DNA from: Pseudomonadota bacterium
GTDB lineage: Bacteria; Pseudomonadota; Alphaproteobacteria; Rhizobiales; Xanthobacteraceae
Direction: 5' to 3'
DNA: 64,000 bases
Assembly (NCBI GenBank): GCA_023386635.1
Contig: JAEWJH010000134.1
Coordinates: 1-64,000, forward strand
Shown piece by piece: positions 1-8,350 of the stretch. The notes under the pieces are model-generated. The model had not been told where the DNA came from. It did not search any database and saw only the letters and a list, made by a program, of their open reading frames with translations. A program made the position numbers and the translations under genes. Position 1 is the first letter of the stretch. Every line of letters starts with the position of its first letter.

Positions 1-893
1 GGGGTCGAGAACACGTAACGGGACGCGCCCTCGGCGTAGTTGATCTGCGCCTGGAAGTAGTCGCCAGCGCCGATCATCGGAGCATTCAGCTTGATGCCCG
101 CGCCGACCGCGTAGCCCCACTTGTCGCTCGGATGACCCGAACCCGTCGGAGCCGCGCCGCCGTAGTACAGGCCGTTGACCTGATGCATGGCGCCCATCAC
201 CTGGGCAGAGCCCCAGGCCTGGTCGATGCGGAGGTTGGCAACGACGTCAGGCGCCTGGAAGCCGCCGTAAGCACCGTTGGTGCCGTTGACGCTGGCGAAC
301 GGGCCGAACACGCTGAACGGCGTAGCGCCGCCGAGGCCGCCGCCGACGATCTGCGTCATGCGACGCTGTTCGGCCGAGATCGTGGCCGAGAAGCCGCCGC
401 CGAACTGCGCGGTGTAAGCCGCAACCAGCCAGCCCGGATCGCCGGTGTCGGAGGCCGGGAAGGCGCCCCAATACGACGTCGCCGGGACGTTGTAGAAGTC
501 GAAGAACGACTGAGCGCGGCCGAACGTGAAGCCGGCCCACTGGATGAACGCGCGGTTGGCGCTGAACGTGTTGGCGGCGGTGTTCAGACCGACGTCGTTC
601 TCGCTCAGACCGATTGCCATGTAGGCGCGGACCGTGCCGTAGGCCGTCTGGCTGCGGGCGTCGGTCGTGATGTAGCCACGGGCGCGCATCGCGCTGTTGT
701 TGCTGCCGCGGGTGTTCGCGTAGTTGGCGAACGGACCCCAGGCGAAGTTGCCGTTCGAGCCCCAGCCATATTCAAAGCGGGTCCAGCCGCCGACCTTCAA
801 GCAGATATCCGTGCCCGGGATGTAGTAGAAACCCGCGCCATACAGAGAGCAAATCTTCACGTACTGGACCGGTTTGGCCAAACGACCGAACAT
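1..893 (-). pseudogene. Rhizobiales-type outer-membrane porin lacking its signal peptide; runs off the window's left edge
   Basis: The minus frame from 893 to the window edge translates without interruption as an alphaproteobacterial porin (Porin_2 family), a general diffusion channel of the outer membrane. The conserved mature N-terminus AKPVQYVKICSLYGAGFYY is followed by GTDICLKVGGW and long Gly/Asn/Phe-rich beta-strand sequence. Normal members start with a signal peptide of about 22 residues ending before DLPVKAKPV. Here the family match begins only at AKPV, preceded by MFGRL. The frame stays open back to a TGA at 1002-1004, but that stretch is Arg/Pro-rich, has no signal peptide, no other start codon and no clear ribosome-binding site. 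I read this as a 5'-truncated, probably silent copy. The 3' end is not visible. An assembly join between two porin copies is the main alternative. Confidence 0.72.
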
Positions 894-1110
894 CGACCGT
901 TGAATGCTCTGCGGAATTATCCCGCAGCGATCGGGCGATACGCCCGCAAGGCATCGGCGCGCGCCTTGGCCTTTTCGGGCCCGCGAAGGTCGAGCCGCCG
1001 GTCAGCGCATTGACGCCTTTCCGGTTTCGTCCGTCATGATCGCCAACGCTTGCTAGCCATCGGTCGGTATAGCGTCGGGTGGCGTTTTTACGCGCAGCAA
1101 AACGACAAAC

Positions 1111-1141
1111 AAAAACGGCGCTTCGCAAGCGAAGCGCCGTT
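1111..1141 (-). terminator. Rho-independent terminator of the integrase gene
   Basis: A perfect 12-bp inverted repeat (arms 1114-1125 and 1130-1141, four-base loop) is followed on the minus strand by a T-rich tract, the complement of the A-run at 1111-1115. It lies about 30 bases after the integrase stop and would insulate the porin fragment from integrase transcription. Confidence 0.8.
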
Positions 1142-1170
1142 ACGGTTAAACCGCAGTCCTCAATTTTTAT

Positions 1171-2373
1171 TTAATTCGTCGGGCTCGCTGTTGCACCCGC
1201 ATCCGGCAATCCGCCTTTCAGCGGCCCCGCGACAACGTCCTGCATGAGATCGGCGGCATCGCTCAACGTCTCACGGGTGAGATGCGCGTAGCGCTGTGTC
1301 GTGCGCGCATGCAGGTGGCCGAGCAGTCCTTGCACGACGTAAAGCGACACGCCACGATTGACGAGGAAGCTCGCAAAGGAATGCCGCAAATCGTGCAGCC
1401 GCACATCTTCAAGCCCTGCCCGCTTGCGGATGCGATCCCAGGGAAAAAACAGCGATGGCGACGGCCGGCCATTGACCGGCGACGGCAGGATGTACGGATT
1501 GCCGGCAATCCGCGGCGCCGCCTGCAACAGCGCGATCGCCGCCTGATTGAGCGCGATCACGCGCGCGCGCCCGGACTTCGAGCGCGGCACCAGCAGCGTG
1601 CGATTGTCCCAGTCGACATAATCCCAACGCGCGAAGGTGATCTCATTGCGCCGCGCGCCCGTGAGCAGCAGCAGCAGGATCGCGCGCGCGGCCGTCTGGT
1701 TCTCATCCTTGCGGATCGCATCGACCAGACACTCGACCTCGGTCTCGCTGAGGAAGCGATTGCGCTGGACGTCGGGACCGGCGGAAAGAGCGCTGGCGGG
1801 ATTGTCGGTGACGCCCGGCACCTTCCACTTGCGCGCCAGATTGAACATGTAGCGCAAGATGACGATCACGCGGTTCATCGTGCCGGTGGCGTATCCGCTT
1901 TCGCGCATGCGCGCGATCACGTCCGAGATCGCATCGGTCGTGACTTCATCGAGCGCCAGCGATCCGAGTCGCGGCAGGATATGGACACGTAAAACCGTCT
2001 CGTCGGTCTGCCAGCTGTTCTTGTAGGTCTGGACGTAGGGCAGATAGCGATCCTGCGCGAACTGCGCGAGCCGCGGAATGGCGCGCGCTTCCTGGCGCTG
2101 CTTCTGCGGATCCGTGCCGAGCACCGCCTGCGCGAGAATGTGCCGCGCTTTGCGCCGCGCCTGATCGAGCGTGAGAACGTCGGCCGGCCCGATCTTGAAT
2201 TGCCGCGCGCGTCCACGGGCATCCGAATAGCGCTGATAAAAAGTCTTGCCGCCGGAACAGCGGACCTCAAGCAGGAACCCGCGCTGCCCACCGTCGAAAA
2301 AATCGACCTTCTTCGCATCGGTGGGACACGATGCGGAACGCACAAAACTCGCGGTGAGAACAACGGTTGGCAT
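1171..2373 (-). CDS. Tyrosine recombinase / phage-type integrase
   Basis: This 400-residue protein is a full-length tyrosine recombinase of the prophage/genomic-island type. It has an N-terminal arm-binding region (about residues 1-95, with FLLEVRCSGGKTFYQRY typical of P4-like integrases), a SAM-like core-binding domain (about 100-195) and a C-terminal catalytic domain (about 205-380). The catalytic set is complete: R241 in TGARRNE, K266, H327 and R330 in HDLRH, H353 in GHLH, and Y362 in QRYAHL. It would cut and rejoin DNA at an att site. No excisionase, phage or plasmid genes flank it. The nearest tRNA is tRNA-Pro, 517 bases upstream, with its 3' end facing the integrase, which is the usual geometry of tRNA-inserted islands. 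A strong terminator follows the gene. Confidence 0.93.
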   Translation of the reverse strand: MPTVVLTASFVRSASCPTDAKKVDFFDGGQRGFLLEVRCSGGKTFYQRYSDARGRARQFKIGPADVLTLDQARRKARHILAQAVLGTDPQKQRQEARAIPRLAQFAQDRYLPYVQTYKNSWQTDETVLRVHILPRLGSLALDEVTTDAISDVIARMRESGYATGTMNRVIVILRYMFNLARKWKVPGVTDNPASALSAGPDVQRNRFLSETEVECLVDAIRKDENQTAARAILLLLLTGARRNEITFARWDYVDWDNRTLLVPRSKSGRARVIALNQAAIALLQAAPRIAGNPYILPSPVNGRPSPSLFFPWDRIRKRAGLEDVRLHDLRHSFASFLVNRGVSLYVVQGLLGHLHARTTQRYAHLTRETLSDAADLMQDVVAGPLKGGLPDAGATASPTN

Positions 2374-2889
2374 TGCGGCGACTATGGGGTGACGCCGCGG
2401 GAAGCCCGCACTTGAATATGCGGTTGCATGATAAAACTTGAAGTTGAACGCATAACCAACTCATAAATTTCATAGCTTTAAGAGAAAATATCCCCCGTAG
2501 CGGCAAGTAATATCAAGTCTAAATCATAGATTATGATCTTGTGTCACATGAAGGCCGTAAACACCGCGATTCGCCGGCCGATTCAAAAGCTTGAAGAGGA
2601 GACCTCGAGTCGAATCGGAGCCGGGTCAACGACAGAACTGGGGATAAGCAGCGGCCGAAGCCGGCGCCGGCCCATCGCGACCGGTCTGCGAGCGATATAA
2701 ATTTCGGGAAGCCTTTTGGCTTGAGCTGGCTACCGCAGCGTCAGCAAGCCCTCTCCCGCAAGCCGCACACGGCCGGTTCGCCGCATCGGCGCCGCCGCCT
2801 GTCGCATAAGGCAAGAGCCCGGATCGGATCGTCGTCGCACGCATCGCGTACGGCGATGTCTATCGAGCCAGCGAGACGGGGTTCAGGGT
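2374..2889. other. Intergenic region between integrase and tRNA-Pro, no gene seen
   Basis: I see no credible coding frame or recognisable RNA here. The part from about 2412 to 2545 is markedly AT-richer than the rest of the window and probably contains the integrase promoter or recombinase-binding sites. It includes the short perfect inverted repeat ATCATA-GAT-TATGAT at 2523-2537. The remainder is GC-rich and unremarkable. I could not find a copy of the tRNA-Pro 3' end here or in the 893-1110 gap that would mark the other att site. Confidence 0.6.
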
Positions 2890-2966
2890 TGGTCGGAGCG
2901 GCAGGATTTGAACCTGCGACCCTCTGCTCCCAAAGCAGATGCGCTACCAGACTGCGCTACGCTCCG
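2890..2966 (-). tRNA. tRNA-Pro (anticodon UGG), CCA encoded
   Basis: The minus strand reads a standard cloverleaf. The acceptor stem CGGAGCG begins at 2966 and pairs with CGCTCCG; the anticodon stem encloses the loop TTTGGGA, giving anticodon TGG; the T-arm contains GGTTCAAATCC; and the genomic CCA occupies 2892-2890. It follows the cold-shock and DUF192 genes on the same strand. Its 3' end points toward the integrase, so it is a candidate attachment target. Confidence 0.97.
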
Positions 2967-3047
2967 ATTGCCGGCAGGCGGCTATAGAGGCTTGCGATAC
3001 ACGCTCGGCCGGGACCGGGCAAGCAACCTCGTGCCGCTCGAACCGCG

Positions 3048-3500
3048 TCAGCGCGGCTGGAACATCGGATGGGCGACCCGATCGCCGGCGGCGATGCCGA
3101 GCTTGCGGGCGGTCCCCGCCACCACCTCGAGTACGCCGCGCACCGGCCCGCCGGAGGACACGATCTTGGTCGAGAGCGGCTCGGTATGCTCGGCGATCCG
3201 CGCGATCCGGCCGTCGGCACGGATGAAGATCATGTCGAGTGAGACATAGGTGTTCTTCATCCACATCGAGACCTCCTGATCCCGCTTGAAGTCGAACAGC
3301 ATGCCCCGCCCCTCGGGCAATTCCTTCCGATACATCAGCCCCTGCGCCCGCTCCTGATCGGTGGTCGCGATCTCGACCATGAACGGGTGAACACCGTTAC
3401 GGCTGGCGATTTCGAGGGTCTGGAATTCGGCGGCCCGCGTCGGGGCAAGCCCGAGCACAACACCACCGACTAGGACAGCAATGAGGGTCAAAATACGCAT
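3048..3500 (-). CDS. Exported DUF192 domain protein
   Basis: This is a DUF192 family protein of about 150 residues, a small beta-rich domain of unknown molecular role common in Proteobacteria. A hydrophobic signal peptide (RILTLIAVLVGGVVLGLAPTRA) precedes the domain, which contains the family hallmarks ERAQGLMYR, GMLFDF and MWMKNTYVSLDMIF. An export or lipid-free periplasmic location is inferred. I chose the ATG at 3500 because the signal peptide starts there; the frame also allows a start at 3551 with 17 extra residues. The gene lies 66 bases downstream of the double cold-shock gene and is probably cotranscribed with it. Confidence 0.85.
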   Translation of the reverse strand: MRILTLIAVLVGGVVLGLAPTRAAEFQTLEIASRNGVHPFMVEIATTDQERAQGLMYRKELPEGRGMLFDFKRDQEVSMWMKNTYVSLDMIFIRADGRIARIAEHTEPLSTKIVSSGGPVRGVLEVVAGTARKLGIAAGDRVAHPMFQPR

Positions 3501-3566
3501 GTTGCCGGGATACGCGAGGCGCGTCCCGGCAACAAGCAAAGACCTCATCAAGATCGCGTCAGGCCG

Positions 3567-4172
3567 TCAGTGCGACGCCGGACCGAGCGACCCGCCATCC
3601 GGGCGAACCTCGGCGGCCATCATTCCCTTGGGGCCGGGCCCGAAGCGGACCAGGACCGTCTGGCCGGGGCGCAGCTCGGCGAGCCCGTAGCGGCGCAGGG
3701 TTTCCATGTGGACGAAGATGTCCGGGGTCCCGTCGCCGCGCGTCAGGAAGCCGAAGCCCCGCAACCGGTTGAACCATTTGACCTGCGCGCGCTCAAGGCC
3801 GCTGGTCGGCGTCACCGAGACATGGGTGCGCGGCGGCGGCATCTGCGCCGGGTGGATCGCCGTGCTGTCGTCCATCGAGACAACCCGCAGGGCCTGCAGA
3901 CCGCGCGGCCGCTGCAACACTTCGCAAACGACGCGGGCCCCTTCATAGGCCGTCTGGAAGCCGTCGCGGCGCAGACAGGTCACGTGAAGGAGGACGTCGG
4001 GCAGCCCATTGTCAGGGATGATGAAGCCGAAACCCTTGGCGACATCGAACCATTTAATGGTGCCGCTGATTTCAATGATGCTCGCGCCGGCTTCATCATC
4101 GAGATGATGACCAACTTCCGGGTCGAGACCTAGGCGTGTGCCAGGCATTTTTGATTCAATCCCCGACGTCAT
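3567..4172 (-). CDS. Double cold-shock-domain protein (CspA family)
   Basis: The 201-residue product has two cold-shock domains, at about residues 35-100 (GTIKWFDVAKGFGFI) and 129-188 (AQVKWFNRLRGFGFL), joined by a Pro/Thr-rich linker. Each carries RNP1-like KGFGFI/RGFGFL and RNP2-like LLHV/IFVH motifs, so it should bind single-stranded RNA or DNA as a chaperone or regulator. Two-domain Csp proteins are characteristic of alphaproteobacteria, where some act in stationary phase rather than cold shock. The frame is open upstream to 4298, but that extension is Cys/Arg-rich and unlike the family. ATGs at 4172 and 4148 are both possible; neither has a strong ribosome-binding site. Confidence 0.92.
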   Translation of the reverse strand: MTSGIESKMPGTRLGLDPEVGHHLDDEAGASIIEISGTIKWFDVAKGFGFIIPDNGLPDVLLHVTCLRRDGFQTAYEGARVVCEVLQRPRGLQALRVVSMDDSTAIHPAQMPPPRTHVSVTPTSGLERAQVKWFNRLRGFGFLTRGDGTPDIFVHMETLRRYGLAELRPGQTVLVRFGPGPKGMMAAEVRPDGGSLGPASH

Positions 4173-4326
4173 GGGCCGTAATATGGCACCGTAACGCTGC
4201 CGCTGTTCTCGCGTCTCTTGAGGACGCTGCTCCGAATCTCTGCATGCAAGATAACATCGGCTGATATGCGTCAAAGGACAAAATGCGCTTGCGCACACTT
4301 CTGTCCACCGCGTAACGCCTTACGAA

Positions 4327-5088
4327 TCAATCCGAAATGAAGCTCTCCAGCGCATCGCCGATGTCGTGAGGCACGGTCAGATCGGCGATCTCGTCGAATT
4401 CGGTCGGCTCGCGATTGATGATGACAAGCGCCGCGCCGTTGCGTTTCGCCATCAGCGGAAAACCCGCGGCCGGCCACACCACCAGCGACGATCCGATGGC
4501 GATGAACAGATCGCAGGCGCGCGTCAGGTCTTGCGCGCGGCGCATCGCCTCCTCCGGCATGGCCTGTCCGAACGATACCGTCGCCGTCTTGATATAGCCG
4601 CTGCAATCGAGGCAATCGGCGGCACAGCCCTGCTGGTCGAACGACTGTTTCATCCAGGAAATATCGTAACGCTTTCCGCAGTCGAGACAGGTGGCATAGG
4701 TGGTGTTGCCATGCAGTTCGACAACGTCATCGGCCGCAATGCCGGATGCCTGGTGCAGGTTGTCGATGTTCTGGGTGATGACGCCCGGAACCTGCCCGCG
4801 GCGGTAAAGGCTCGCTAGCGCGCGATGCCCTCGTCCCGGCCGCGCCGCGGCAAAGCTCGCGTCGATGGCGAACCGGCGGCGCCAGGATTCGTCGCGGCTC
4901 TCCCGGTTCGCCATGAACTCGTCGAACGGGATCGGCCGGTTCTTGGTCCAGATCCCGCCCGGCGAGCGGAAATCCGGAATGCCGCACTCGGTTGAAATTC
5001 CCGCCCCGGTGAACGGCACGACCACCCGCGCCCCCTCGATCAGTTCCCGCAGGTCCGCGATCGTGCGCGTGAGTTCGGTCGTCACCAT
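4327..5088 (-). CDS. Sir2-family NAD-dependent protein deacylase (sirtuin)
   Basis: A 253-residue sirtuin that would remove acetyl or acyl groups from protein lysines using NAD+. It shows GAGIS (28-32) and the following IPDFR, TQNID (105-109), the catalytic histidine H126 in ELHGN, a zinc site C134/C137/C159/C162, and GSSL in the NAD-binding fold. All key residues are present. The frame is open to 5199, but homology starts at MVTTELTRTI, so I use the ATG at 5088. It is divergent from the glyoxalase gene, with about 75 bases between the starts. Class (CobB-like or other) cannot be fixed by eye. Confidence 0.93.
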   Translation of the reverse strand: MVTTELTRTIADLRELIEGARVVVPFTGAGISTECGIPDFRSPGGIWTKNRPIPFDEFMANRESRDESWRRRFAIDASFAAARPGRGHRALASLYRRGQVPGVITQNIDNLHQASGIAADDVVELHGNTTYATCLDCGKRYDISWMKQSFDQQGCAADCLDCSGYIKTATVSFGQAMPEEAMRRAQDLTRACDLFIAIGSSLVVWPAAGFPLMAKRNGAALVIINREPTEFDEIADLTVPHDIGDALESFISD

Positions 5089-5164
5089 GTTAAGTACCCG
5101 GCGGATCGGTATGAAAGAAACCTGCCGCGCGTCAGCGAGGCCGGTCAGCAGAAGGAGTGATGTG

Positions 5165-5623
5165 ATGCGATATCTGCACACCATGTTGCGCGTGCGCAAT
5201 CTCGACGCGGCGCTGGATTTCTATTGCAACAAGCTCGGCCTCAAGGAGACGAGCCGCCGGGTCGACGAGAAGAACCGCTACACCCTCGTGTTCCTCGCCG
5301 CGCCGGAGGACACCGGCCTGGTCGACGACGCGAAATCCGGCGGCGGACGCGGCGCCCCGCTGGTGGAACTCACCTACAACTGGGACAGCGAGGACTACGG
5401 CGAGGCCCGCCATTTCGGCCACCTCGCCTATGAGGTCGACGACATCTACGCCACCTGCGACCGGCTGATGCGGGCCGGCGTCACCATCAACCGTCCGCCC
5501 CGCGACGGGATGATGGCCTTCATCCGTTCGCCGGACCGCCATTCGATCGAATTGCTGCAAAAAGGCGCCGCCAAGCCGCCGCAGGAGCCATGGGCGTCGA
5601 TGCCGAATACGGGCCGCTGGTAA
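5165..5623 (+). CDS. gloA: Lactoylglutathione lyase (glyoxalase I)
   Basis: This 152-residue protein of the vicinal oxygen chelate superfamily isomerises the glutathione-methylglyoxal hemithioacetal to S-lactoylglutathione. The N-terminus MRYLHTMLRVRNLDAALDFY and the segments HFGHLAYEVDD and HSIELLQ are typical GloA sequence and supply metal ligands. Length matches the short bacterial form apart from a Pro-rich tail (KPPQEPWASMPNTGRW). An AAGGAG ribosome-binding site lies 8 bases before the ATG at 5165 and fixes the start, although the frame is open much farther upstream. Confidence 0.94.
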   Translation: MRYLHTMLRVRNLDAALDFYCNKLGLKETSRRVDEKNRYTLVFLAAPEDTGLVDDAKSGGGRGAPLVELTYNWDSEDYGEARHFGHLAYEVDDIYATCDRLMRAGVTINRPPRDGMMAFIRSPDRHSIELLQKGAAKPPQEPWASMPNTGRW

Positions 5624-5688
5624 TCGAGGATGGCGTGATCGGGCGACTTGCGAGCGCCGCCCAACGCCTCTATACCTCCGGCCGCTTC

Positions 5689-5763
5689 GCGCCCTTCGTC
5701 TATCGGTTAGGACGCCACCCTTTCACGGTGGAGAGAGCGGTTCGATTCCGCTAGGGCGCGCCA
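5689..5763 (+). tRNA. tRNA-Glu (anticodon UUC), CCA encoded
   Basis: A 75-base cloverleaf with acceptor stem GCGCCCT/AGGGCGC, D-arm GTCTATCGGTTAGGAC, anticodon arm CCACC-CTTTCAC-GGTGG giving anticodon TTC, T-arm GCGGTTCGATTCCGC and genomic CCA. It stands between glyoxalase I and a small membrane-protein frame. Confidence 0.97.
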
Positions 5764-5905
5764 TTTCTCTTCTGGAATGGCCTCGATTGGGGTGCATGGC
5801 ACCCATGCAAATCGGCTGAATCATCAAGGTTTTACGCAGAAAATACGCGCCGGAGCGCAGGAACCGGCGCTAGGCTTCGTTCGTTCCGTTGTGGATCGAA
5901 ATCCG

Positions 5906-6058
5906 ATGGAGCGCGCCATGAAGAACAAGCAACTCGCCGACCATCTGCGTCGCGACGCGACGTTCGTCGGCAATGCCGCCATCACCGTCGTCGTTTTCGG
6001 CTTTGCCGCGCTCGCCCTCGCCGCCACGCTCTACGACGTGATCGCGCTGCATCAGTAG
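5906..6058 (+). CDS. Small single-pass membrane protein, hypothetical
   Basis: The frame encodes about 50 residues: a charged N-terminus (MERAMKNKQLADHLRRDATF) followed by one hydrophobic segment (AAITVVVFGFAALALAATLY) and a short polar tail. A start at 5918 (MKNKQLADH) is equally possible. I do not recognise a family. The regular distribution of charge and one clean membrane span in a short frame support a real gene, but no strong ribosome-binding site is visible. Confidence 0.5.
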   Translation: MERAMKNKQLADHLRRDATFVGNAAITVVVFGFAALALAATLYDVIALHQ

Positions 6059-6062
6059 GACG

Positions 6063-7118
6063 TCAGGGCGTTTCAGGAGGATAGGCGTGGCGCCTGCCGC
6101 GGTAATCCTCGATCTCCGACCCGCTGTCATTGACGACATAGCTCGGCCCGACCGGCGACTTGCCATGCCCGCCGGGCAGATCGAGCACGTATTCCGGCAA
6201 ACACAGCCCGGAAAACCGGCCGCGCAAGGCCCGCATCAGCGCCTGTCCTTCCGCGATGGTCGTGCGCAGATGCGCGGTGCCGGGCGCGAGATCGCCGTGA
6301 TGCAGGTAGTACGGCTTGATGCGGGTCTCGACCAGCGCGCGCAGCAGCGCGCCCATGGTCTCGACCGTGTCGTTCACCCCGCGCAGCAGCACCGTCTGGC
6401 TGACCATGGGAATCCCGGCATCGATGAACCGCGCGCAGGCCGCGCGCGCGTCCGGGGTCAGCTCGCGCGGATGGTTCGCGTGCAGGCCGACATAGACCGC
6501 GACCTGCGGCATCGCCGTTTTCAATGCATCCATCATCGCGTCGGTGATCGCGGCCGGATCGGCGATCGGCAGCCGCGTATGGATGCGCACCACCTTCACA
6601 TGCGGGATCGCCGCGAGCGCGGTCATGACCTCGCGCAGACGGCGCGGCGAGATCACCAGCGGATCGCCGCCGGTGAGGATCACCTCCCAGATCGCCGGCG
6701 TCGCCCGGATATAATCGAGCGCGCGCTCGAGTGTGTCCGGCGATAGCGCGTTCGGCTTGCCCGGCCCGACCATTTCGCGGCGGAAGCAGAACCGGCAATA
6801 GACCGCGCAGACATGCACCAGCTTGAGCAGCACGCGGTCAGGATAGCGATGCACGACCCCCTCGACCGGCATATGCGCCGCATCGCCGATCGGATCGGCC
6901 AGTTCGTGGGGCTGCACATTGAGTTCGGCCGCATCGGGCACGAACTGCCGCGCGATCGGATCGGCGGGATCGTCGCGATCGATCAGCGCCGCCAGCGCCG
7001 GCGGGATGGCCACGGCATAGCGTTCGGCGACGCGTTGCTGCACGGCCGCCGCGTCCGGCGCCACAAGGCCGGCCGCGATCAGTTCATCAGGCGTGCGCAA
7101 GGTCGTCGTATCGGTCAT
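6063..7118 (-). CDS. epmB: EF-P-lysine lysine 2,3-aminomutase EpmB (radical SAM)
   Basis: A 351-residue KamA-family radical SAM enzyme. The iron-sulfur motif CxxxCxxC is C104/C108/C111 (CAVYCRFC), and the PLP-binding lysine is probably K320 in PGGHGKSPV. EpmB converts (S)-alpha-lysine to (R)-beta-lysine, which EpmA attaches to EF-P. The protein is shorter than catabolic KamA enzymes, as expected for EpmB, and it is 71 bases downstream of epmA on the same strand, which settles the assignment. I use the ATG at 7118 (MTDTTTL); the open frame upstream overlaps epmA and is not coding. Confidence 0.93.
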   Translation of the reverse strand: MTDTTTLRTPDELIAAGLVAPDAAAVQQRVAERYAVAIPPALAALIDRDDPADPIARQFVPDAAELNVQPHELADPIGDAAHMPVEGVVHRYPDRVLLKLVHVCAVYCRFCFRREMVGPGKPNALSPDTLERALDYIRATPAIWEVILTGGDPLVISPRRLREVMTALAAIPHVKVVRIHTRLPIADPAAITDAMMDALKTAMPQVAVYVGLHANHPRELTPDARAACARFIDAGIPMVSQTVLLRGVNDTVETMGALLRALVETRIKPYYLHHGDLAPGTAHLRTTIAEGQALMRALRGRFSGLCLPEYVLDLPGGHGKSPVGPSYVVNDSGSEIEDYRGRRHAYPPETP

Positions 7119-7189
7119 CGATCCGTCCGCTCGAGTCACCCTTTCATGCGAAAGGAGAGCGACTCCAGGTTTTCGGTGGGCGCCGTTAT

Positions 7190-8239
7190 TCACGGTTCGG
7201 CGACCGGGGTCCACATCACCTGCTCGATATGCGGCGCGCCGGTGGCGAGCAACACCAGGCGGTCGAAGCCGAGCGCGATCCCGGCCGCCGCCGGCATCCG
7301 CGCCAGCGCCCGCAGGAAGTCCTCGTCGAGCGGATAGCGCTCGCCATAGACGCGCTCCTTCTCGTCCATATCCGCGGCAAAACGGCGGCGCTGCTCGTCG
7401 ACGTCGGTGAGTTCGCCGAAGGCATTGGCAAGCTCGACGCCGCACACGTAAAGCTCGAACCGCTCCGACAGTTGCGGCGCGTCGGCGCGCGGCCGCGCCA
7501 GCGCCGCGAGCGGCAGCGGGTAGTCGCACAGGATCACCGGCGCGCCGAAGCCGAGTTGCGGCTCGATCCGCTCCACCAGGATCTTGCTGAAGATGTCGCC
7601 CCAGCGGTCGTCCGCCGCGACCGCGATGCCGGCAGCCCTGGCCGCCGCCGCCAGCCGGGCGTCATGACCAACGAGACCGTCCAGCGTCGCCATCAGGTCG
7701 ATCCCCGCATAGCGGGCAACGGCCTCCGGCACGCCGAGCCGCACCGGCGTGGCGAACGGATCGCAGGTCCGGCCCCGCCAGGTGAACTGGGTGACGCCGG
7801 CCGCCCGCGCCGTCTCGGCGAGCAAGGCGGCACAGTCCTCCATCAGCACCGGATAGGTGTCGGCTCCGGCCCGGTACCATTCCAGCATGGTGAATTCGGG
7901 GTGGTGCAACGGCCCGCGCTCGCGGTTGCGCCAGACCCGAGCAAACTCGAAAATCCGCGCCTCGCCGGCCGCCAGGAGCTTCTTGCACGCGAATTCCGGC
8001 GAAGTCCGCAGATAATACGGGTGTGAATGCGTGGCCGGGTCGACCAGATCGGTCCGGAAGGCATGAAGATGGGTCTCGTTGCCCGGCGAGCGCTGAAGCG
8101 CCGCCGTTTCCACCTCGACGAAATCCCGCGCCAGCAGCCACTGCCGGATCGCCTCGCGAATCCGCCCGCGGGTGCGCAGGAGCGGCTTCCGATCGGCATG
8201 AAAACCGGGGTTCCACCAGTCAGAGGGGCTGCCGTTCAT
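7190..8239 (-). CDS. epmA: EF-P lysyl-lysine ligase EpmA (GenX/PoxA)
   Basis: A 349-residue class II lysyl-tRNA synthetase paralogue that lacks the N-terminal anticodon-binding domain. Class II motif 2 is visible as FARVWRNRERGPLHHPEFTMLEWYRA-type sequence near residues 95-125, and motif 3 as GIALGFDRLVLL near the C-terminus. EpmA charges EF-P, not tRNA, with (R)-beta-lysine on a conserved lysine. The gene is followed by epmB and is divergent from efp, so ligase, aminomutase and target protein sit together. The intergenic space of about 110 bases to efp must hold both promoters. Confidence 0.94.
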   Translation of the reverse strand: MNGSPSDWWNPGFHADRKPLLRTRGRIREAIRQWLLARDFVEVETAALQRSPGNETHLHAFRTDLVDPATHSHPYYLRTSPEFACKKLLAAGEARIFEFARVWRNRERGPLHHPEFTMLEWYRAGADTYPVLMEDCAALLAETARAAGVTQFTWRGRTCDPFATPVRLGVPEAVARYAGIDLMATLDGLVGHDARLAAAARAAGIAVAADDRWGDIFSKILVERIEPQLGFGAPVILCDYPLPLAALARPRADAPQLSERFELYVCGVELANAFGELTDVDEQRRRFAADMDEKERVYGERYPLDEDFLRALARMPAAAGIALGFDRLVLLATGAPHIEQVMWTPVAEP

Positions 8240-8350
8240 GCCACGCGCAGGCCAAAAAACTGGCCGGATGCTCTGGCCTTCCGCCCCATTATCAGTATTT
8301 TGCGCGCCGACAGCGCCATTTTGGCCAAACCGCTATTCAAGGATCGCTCC

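Noticed and set aside
5579..5700. Short coding-like frame between glyoxalase I and tRNA-Glu
   Set aside because: It runs into the tRNA and has no ribosome-binding site or conserved features.
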